From the NCBI GenBank assembly GCA_002929055.1, contig PERY01000017.1, forward strand, positions 1 through 64,000: a DNA stretch of 64,000 bases, given 5' to 3'. Of the stretch, positions 59,372 to 64,000 are shown in pieces. Both the position numbers and the translations under genes were made by a program. Every line of letters begins with the position of its first letter. The first letter of the stretch is position 1. Under the pieces are notes generated by a model that searched no databases, was not told the DNA's origin, and saw only the letters and a program-made list of their open reading frames with translations. The stretch comes from Methylocystis sp. (GTDB lineage: Bacteria > Pseudomonadota > Alphaproteobacteria > Rhizobiales > Beijerinckiaceae).

Positions 59372-61657
59372 ATGACGACGCCCGTCCAGACATCGCGGCC
59401 GCAGGACGAGCCCTATGCGCTCGCAGGCCTCCTCTTCCTTCTCTGCGCCCTCGCGCTCGCCTTTCCGTGGCTGTCGGGACGCGTCACGATTCCCTGGGAC
59501 GCCAAGGCGCATTTCCAGCCGCAATTCGCCTTTCTCGCCCATGCGCTGCACTCGGGCCAATCGCCCTTCTGGACGCCCAATGTCTTCGCCGGCATGCCGC
59601 AAATCGCGGATCCGCAATCGCTGATCTTCTCGCCCTTCTTCCTCGTCGCGGCGGCGCTGGTTCCCGAGCCCTCCTTCGTGCTGGAGGACGCGATCGTCTT
59701 CGCCATGCTGGCGATGGGCGGTCTCGCGCTCATGGCCTATTTCCGCGATCGTGGATGGAGCGCGGCGGGCGCGCTGCTGGCGGCGCTCGCCTTCGCTTTC
59801 GGCGGCTCGGCGGCCTGGCGCATCCAGCACACGGGCCAGATCATGAGCCTCGCCTGGCTGCCCGTGACGCTTTGGCTGCTGGCCCGCGCGCTCGACCGCC
59901 GCTCCGCCCCTTACGGCGCGGCGGCGGGGGCGGTAGCCGCCTTCATGGTGCTGGGGCGCGATCAGGTCGCGTATCTCGGCGTGCTGACGCTGGCGGCCTA
60001 TGCGCTCCATCGCGTCGCGACAGACGAAGCGCCCGCCGTCAGCGCGCTTGCGCCGCTCCTTTTCGGCGCGCTCGCGGGGGCGGCCATCATCGCTGTCCCT
60101 CTCGCCTTCACGCTGGAGCTCGCCGCCAATTCCAACCGGCCGGCGATCGATCTCGACGGGGCGCATAAGGGATCATTGCCGCCCGCCTCCTTCCTCACGC
60201 TCGTCAGCGCCAACATCTTCGGCACGGATGGGCCGCTGAAGGATTTCTGGGGGCCGCCTGTCGGCGAGAAGGATCTTTTTCTCGCGCGCAACATGACGGA
60301 TGTCTACGCGGGAGCCTTGACGCTCGTCGCGCTCGCCGCCGCGCTGGGGCGCCGCTTCCTTGCGGACAGGGAGGCGCGCTTCTTCGCTGCCGCCCTCGTC
60401 CTCTTCGCGCTTTATGCGCTTGGCCGCTACACGCCCGCCTTTGCGCTCTTCTATCATCTTCCCGGCGCCGATCTGTGGCGGCGCCCGGCGGATGCGACGT
60501 TCCTCTTCGGTTTCGCGCTGGCGATTCTCGCCGGTTACGGCCTCACCTTGATCACGCGCGGCGAGGCGAAGCCGCGCGCGCTCGCGCTCATTGGCGTCTT
60601 CATCGCACTTTTCGTTTTCGCCGCCGCCCATGCCGCCGCGAGGGACCATCTGACGCAAGCGCTCACGCCGCTCGCGATCAGCGCAGCCTTTGCGGCCGCG
60701 GCGGTCGCCATCGTGCTGGCGGCGGGCTCGGGGAAGCTGTCCGGCGCTATGCTGATCGGCGCCGTTGCGGCGCTGACGACCGCCGATCTCGCCTTCGGCA
60801 ACGGCCCCAACGAATCCACCGCCCTGCCGCCCGAACAATTCGACGTGCTGCGCGCGGGCTCGAAAGACCCCGTCATCGCCTTTCTCAAGCAGAAGCTTGC
60901 CGAGAACGCCGCGCCCGACCGGCGCGACCGCGTGGAGCTGGCGGCGATCGACTTTCACTGGCCGAACGCCTCGCTCGTCCACGGGCTCGATCACGATCTC
61001 GGCTACAACCCGATCCGCCTCAAGATATTCGAGGATGGGACCGGCGCGGGCGACCATCTCGCTCTGCCCGAGCAGCGCGAGTTCTCGAAGCTCTACCCCA
61101 AATACCGCTCGCCCTTCACCGATATGCTGGGCCTGCGCTATGTCGCGACCGGCGTTCCGATTGAAGAAATCGACGAAGGATACAAGCCGGGCGACTTCGA
61201 GAAAATCGCGCAAATCGGCAATGTGCACCTCTATGAAAACAAGAGCGCCTATCCCCGCGTGATGGTCGCGACTTGCGCCATGCATGTCGACTTCTCGCGC
61301 ATGGTCGCGACGGGAGAATGGCCGGAGGCGGATTACCGCGAGACCGTGCTGCTCGAAGAACCGCCGATCTGCCACACGCGCAAGGACCAGCCCGCAGACG
61401 CGCCGCGCGCGCGCATCCTGTCCTACGCCAATACGGAGGTCGTGGCGGAGACGAATGCGCCGCCCGGCGGCGGCTGGCTGATCCTCAACGACGTCTTCCA
61501 CCCCTGGTGGTTTGCGACGCTGGACGGCGAGGAGGCCCCGGTGCTGCGCGCCAATGTGCTGTTCCGCGCCGTGGCGATTCCGGAAGGGCGGCACGAGGTG
61601 CGGTTCACGTTCCAGCCGATGCGGGGGTTGATGCGCGGGATGTCGAGAGGCGGCTAA
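59372..61657 (+). CDS. YfhO-like polytopic membrane protein (GT-C type)
   Basis: 761 residues. About 13 predicted membrane spans fill the first 480 residues. The first loop has WDAKAHFQPQFAFLAHALHSGQSPFWTPNVFAGMPQIADPQ, the hallmark of YfhO proteins, and RRPADATFLFGFALAILAGYGL comes later. The C-terminal 270 residues form a periplasmic domain. YfhO members add sugars to lipoteichoic acid or similar polymers from a lipid carrier; in this Gram-negative, the acceptor is unknown. Adjacent genes give no clue. Confidence 0.85.
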   Translation: MTTPVQTSRPQDEPYALAGLLFLLCALALAFPWLSGRVTIPWDAKAHFQPQFAFLAHALHSGQSPFWTPNVFAGMPQIADPQSLIFSPFFLVAAALVPEPSFVLEDAIVFAMLAMGGLALMAYFRDRGWSAAGALLAALAFAFGGSAAWRIQHTGQIMSLAWLPVTLWLLARALDRRSAPYGAAAGAVAAFMVLGRDQVAYLGVLTLAAYALHRVATDEAPAVSALAPLLFGALAGAAIIAVPLAFTLELAANSNRPAIDLDGAHKGSLPPASFLTLVSANIFGTDGPLKDFWGPPVGEKDLFLARNMTDVYAGALTLVALAAALGRRFLADREARFFAAALVLFALYALGRYTPAFALFYHLPGADLWRRPADATFLFGFALAILAGYGLTLITRGEAKPRALALIGVFIALFVFAAAHAAARDHLTQALTPLAISAAFAAAAVAIVLAAGSGKLSGAMLIGAVAALTTADLAFGNGPNESTALPPEQFDVLRAGSKDPVIAFLKQKLAENAAPDRRDRVELAAIDFHWPNASLVHGLDHDLGYNPIRLKIFEDGTGAGDHLALPEQREFSKLYPKYRSPFTDMLGLRYVATGVPIEEIDEGYKPGDFEKIAQIGNVHLYENKSAYPRVMVATCAMHVDFSRMVATGEWPEADYRETVLLEEPPICHTRKDQPADAPRARILSYANTEVVAETNAPPGGGWLILNDVFHPWWFATLDGEEAPVLRANVLFRAVAIPEGRHEVRFTFQPMRGLMRGMSRGG

Positions 61658-61670
61658 CGAATGCGCGCGC

Positions 61671-62639
61671 TCACGCCATCCGCGCATAGACCGCGTCGAT
61701 TTTCGCGCCGCGATTGAGCCCTTTGCGGATGGAAATCTCCAGCCCCTCCGCGCGCGCTTGCGGTCCCACACGCGCAAGCATCGTCTGCGCCGCCGCCTCG
61801 CTCTCGGCGAAGGCGAAGCCGGTCGGACCCCAGGATGTCTGGCCGCCGCCCGTCGCGCCCTCGCGCAGCAGTTTGGCCACGGCGGCCTCCACCTTCGCGC
61901 TGGTGAAGCGCCTCCCGCCCTGCCGCGGCGCGAAATAGTCGCCCACGATCTCCTGAATGCGCGTCACCGCCGCGCCGAAAGCCGCGAGGTCCGTTTCGGC
62001 GAGAGCAGGCAAAGCCTGCATCAGCACCAGCCGGCAGAGTTCGCCGCTCTCATCAGGCCGCGAAGGGGGCAGGGCGACGAAGGCCTCGCGCTCGTCCGCG
62101 CCGTGAAGGCCGACGGCCGCGGGGTCGGACACGAGCAACACCCGCCACGCCTCCGGAAACGCGGCCCGCGCAATGACCGGAGGCGTTTGCGTCTGTGCGC
62201 CCCGGCCGCCGTCGACCACGAGGCCGCCCGTGGCGAAAAGGCCGGCGCCCAGTCCCGAGCGGGCGCCGCGCGACATCATGGCGGCGTCGGCTGCCGGTTC
62301 ATGGGGCAGATCCTCCAGCCGCCGCAGCGCAGCGGTCACGGCCAGGGCGAGCTGCGTGCCGGAGCCAAATCCCGAATGCGCCGGGATCGCCTCGTGAATC
62401 GTGAGGGCGTGCGCCGAGCCCGGCGCAAGCACCGCCTGCGCTTTCTCGAGCAACTGGGCGGCGCGGGCGCTCTCCGCGCCTGAAACGCCATTCTGCGCGG
62501 CCCGCGCCAGCGTCAGCCGCGTCACGGGCGCGTCCAGCGAGAGGCCCAGCCCGCCGAACTTGCGCCCGAGCCCGCCGTTCATGTCCAGAAAACCAAGATG
62601 CAGCCGCGCCGTCGCCGCGACGCTCACCCGTGCCGACAT
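61671..62639 (-). CDS. Beta-ribofuranosylaminobenzene 5'-phosphate synthase
   Basis: 322 residues of the GHMP-kinase-like superfamily. The enzyme joins PRPP and 4-aminobenzoate (or 4-hydroxybenzoate) with loss of CO2, the first committed step to tetrahydromethanopterin. The N-terminal ARLHLGFLDMNGGLGRKFGGLGLSLD, the Gly/Ser loop AHSGFGSGTQLALAV and GGRRFTSAKVEAA match the family. It is a hallmark of C1 oxidation by methylotrophs and methanotrophs. It is divergent from the carbinolamine dehydratase gene. Confidence 0.92.
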   Translation of the reverse strand: MSARVSVAATARLHLGFLDMNGGLGRKFGGLGLSLDAPVTRLTLARAAQNGVSGAESARAAQLLEKAQAVLAPGSAHALTIHEAIPAHSGFGSGTQLALAVTAALRRLEDLPHEPAADAAMMSRGARSGLGAGLFATGGLVVDGGRGAQTQTPPVIARAAFPEAWRVLLVSDPAAVGLHGADEREAFVALPPSRPDESGELCRLVLMQALPALAETDLAAFGAAVTRIQEIVGDYFAPRQGGRRFTSAKVEAAVAKLLREGATGGGQTSWGPTGFAFAESEAAAQTMLARVGPQARAEGLEISIRKGLNRGAKIDAVYARMA

Positions 62640-62667
62640 GCCGCTCCCTTATCGATGATCGATCCAA

Positions 62668-62686
62668 GCTTGCCAATCGAGCAAGC
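62668..62686. repeat. Inverted repeat in the divergent beta-RFAP/dehydratase interval
   Basis: GCTTGC and GCAAGC flank a 7-base centre, 29 bases before the beta-RFAP synthase start. A related TGCAAG follows at 62693-62698. It could be an operator for one or both divergent genes. Confidence 0.35.
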
Positions 62687-62797
62687 CAAACGTGCAAGAC
62701 TTGGCGTCCGTTTAGGCTATATCTGCCTCAGGCGAAAGAAGTTGCGTCCGACGCCCACGGGGGGCAGGCGCAAAGAGGACCGAACGGGGAGAAAAAG

Positions 62798-63172
62798 ATG
62801 ACCAAGGAAGAAACGGCCCTGCCTGAAAACGAAGTCGTCGAGCGGCTCGCCAGGGAGTTGCCGCACTGGCGTTACGAAAATGGCTGGATACGCCGCAAAT
62901 ACAAGACCCATGGCTGGAAGGGCACGCTGATGGTGATCAACACCGTCGGCCATCTGTCGGAGGCCGCCTGGCACCATCCCGACATCGCCGCCTCATACGC
63001 CTGGGTCGAGGTCAAGCTCATGACCCACACGGCGAAGGGCGTCACGGACAAGGATTTCGTCCTCGCCAGAAAGATCGAGGACGTCGTCTGCTGGCGTCCC
63101 GGCAAGGAGGGCGGGCCGCTCGAAGGCACGCCAGAGACGGACCAGCGCTTCGCCTACATCAAATATGACTGA
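62798..63172 (+). CDS. Pterin-4a-carbinolamine dehydratase
   Basis: 124 residues from the ATG after GGGGAGAAAAAG. The family motif is visible: EAAWHHPDIAASYAWVEVKLMTHTAKGVTDKD, with the His-His-Pro, a Tyr/Trp and His before Asp. Residues after it (DFVLARKIEDVVCWRPGKEG) extend beyond the usual 95-residue length. Known PCDs recycle pterin cofactor for hydroxylases; members near C1 genes in methylotrophs may act in methanopterin or molybdopterin metabolism. The folP start overlaps its stop by 8 bases. Confidence 0.88.
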   Translation: MTKEETALPENEVVERLARELPHWRYENGWIRRKYKTHGWKGTLMVINTVGHLSEAAWHHPDIAASYAWVEVKLMTHTAKGVTDKDFVLARKIEDVVCWRPGKEGGPLEGTPETDQRFAYIKYD

Positions 63173-64000
63173 GTCGCCTTCCTTCGACCGGGCGGCCATC
63201 GCCGCCGCCCGGGACCGGTTTTTTGCGCCCACCGGCCAGCGCCCGGTCATCATGGGCATCGTCAACGTCACGCCGGACTCCTTCTCGGACGGGGGGCTGT
63301 TCGCCTCGCGCGAGGCGGCGCTCGCGCAGGCGAAGAAGCTGGCGGCCGACGGCGCGGACATTTTGGACGTCGGCGCCGAGTCGACGCGCCCCTGCCACAC
63401 GCCCGTCCCGGCGCAAGAGGAGTGGGCCCGGCTCGAACCCCTGCTCGCCGCGCTGGTTCAGGAGGCGGGCGTTCCCGTCTCCATCGACACCTACAAGGCC
63501 ACCACCGCCCGCCGCGCCCTCGCCGTGGGCGTGGCCGTGGTGAATGACGTCTGGGGGCTGCAGCGCGATCCCGACATGGCGCCAGCGATCGCAGAGGCGG
63601 GGGCGGGCGTCGTCGTCATGCACAATCGCGAGGCCGCCAACCCGGACGTCGACATCGTCTCGGACATGCTGGTGTTTTTCGAGCGCTCCCTCGACATCGC
63701 GCGCAGGGCGGGCGTGCCGGAATCCCATGTGGCGCTGGACCCGGGGATCGGCTTCGGCAAGAGCCGCCAGCAGAATTACGAGGCCCTGAAGGCGGTTCCG
63801 CGGCTCCTGAAGCTGGGTTTTCCGCTGCTGATCGGCGTTTCACGGAAATCGCTTTTCAAGGGCCTTCCAGACGGGCTGATCGAGGGCCGCCTCATTGGCA
63901 CCCTTGCGGCGAATCTGATCGCCGCGGGCGACGGCGCGCAGATGTTCCGGGTGCACGACGTCGCCGATCACCGCGCGGCCTTCGAGGTCTTTACGGCGCT
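63165..64000 (+). CDS. folP: Dihydropteroate synthase (3' end outside window)
   Basis: 278 residues are visible before the window ends. The pterin site is GIVNVTPDSFSDGG; DVGAESTRPC, SIDTYKA, VNDVWGL, DPGIGFGKS, and GVSRKSLF follow. The enzyme joins 4-aminobenzoate to hydroxymethyl-dihydropterin pyrophosphate in folate synthesis. It starts 8 bases inside the carbinolamine dehydratase gene. The GVSRKS motif is normal, with no obvious sulfonamide-resistance change. Confidence 0.94.
   Translation, partial: MTESPSFDRAAIAAARDRFFAPTGQRPVIMGIVNVTPDSFSDGGLFASREAALAQAKKLAADGADILDVGAESTRPCHTPVPAQEEWARLEPLLAALVQEAGVPVSIDTYKATTARRALAVGVAVVNDVWGLQRDPDMAPAIAEAGAGVVVMHNREAANPDVDIVSDMLVFFERSLDIARRAGVPESHVALDPGIGFGKSRQQNYEALKAVPRLLKLGFPLLIGVSRKSLFKGLPDGLIEGRLIGTLAANLIAAGDGAQMFRVHDVADHRAAFEVFTA

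Overview
This is a G+C-rich, gene-dense chromosomal segment of an alphaproteobacterium of the Rhizobiales/Hyphomicrobiales. Gene content points to a methylotroph that uses the serine cycle, possibly a type II methanotroph of the Methylocystis/Methylosinus kind. It carries a beta-RFAP synthase (tetrahydromethanopterin synthesis), PEP carboxylase, tandem phasins (PHB granules) and typical rhizobial gene orders. No methane monooxygenase or methanol dehydrogenase gene lies in the window, so the methanotroph label is inference. About 60 protein genes cover nearly all the sequence, and no gene-free stretch exceeds about 300 bases. I saw no rRNA, tRNA, CRISPR array or insertion sequence.

Layout. 1-9.3 kb: the end of pyrG, a secreted cupin, a multi-PAS histidine kinase, two phasins under a possible PhaR operator, aroE, bioB with a membrane partner, and small unknowns. 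9.3-15.6 kb: ppc, an EAL phosphodiesterase with a broken GGDEF site, a rhodanese and an enolase-superfamily epimerase. 15.7-19.3 kb: an Mla/MCE lipid-transport operon. 19.4-22.9 kb: ferredoxin, a thioredoxin-reductase-like ferredoxin reductase, a phosphopantetheinyl transferase and a secreted Ntn-hydrolase. 22.9-24 kb: a visibly A+T-richer insert with a lone NYN-domain nuclease gene. 24-31.4 kb: the conserved rimP-nusA-ylxR-infB-rbfA-truB operon, preceded by a leader with a terminator-like hairpin. 31.4-39.3 kb: murI, a MauG-like di-haem peroxidase, CsbD, an Ala/Pro-rich membrane protein, folE, two small membrane proteins, ubiB and ubiE. 39.4-43.9 kb: mutM, then an ABC-2 exporter translationally chained to tlyA and a TrmA-family RNA methyltransferase. 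44-48.2 kb: an unannotated 42-residue secreted peptide, a GlcD-like FAD oxidase, a YedK/HMCES abasic-site protein, a crotonase and unknowns. 48.4-52.7 kb: an AttEFGH-like ABC transporter with its lipocalin-like partner. 53.5-59.3 kb: the four-gene ligase-associated DNA repair operon (exonuclease, ATP-dependent ligase, Lhr-type helicase, PdeM). 59.4-64 kb: a YfhO-like membrane protein, beta-RFAP synthase, and divergently a pterin carbinolamine dehydratase with folP, which runs off the end.

Shared functions. Pterin/C1 metabolism is represented by folE, folP, the carbinolamine dehydratase and beta-RFAP synthase. Envelope lipid transport is represented by Mla and AttEFGH-like systems. DNA repair is represented by mutM, YedK and the ligase operon. 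The items most worth a second look are the lone NYN gene, the rimP leader, the 42-residue peptide with its hairpin leader, and the beta-RFAP/dehydratase/folP grouping. I found no clearly new multi-gene system; most clusters match known conserved neighbourhoods.
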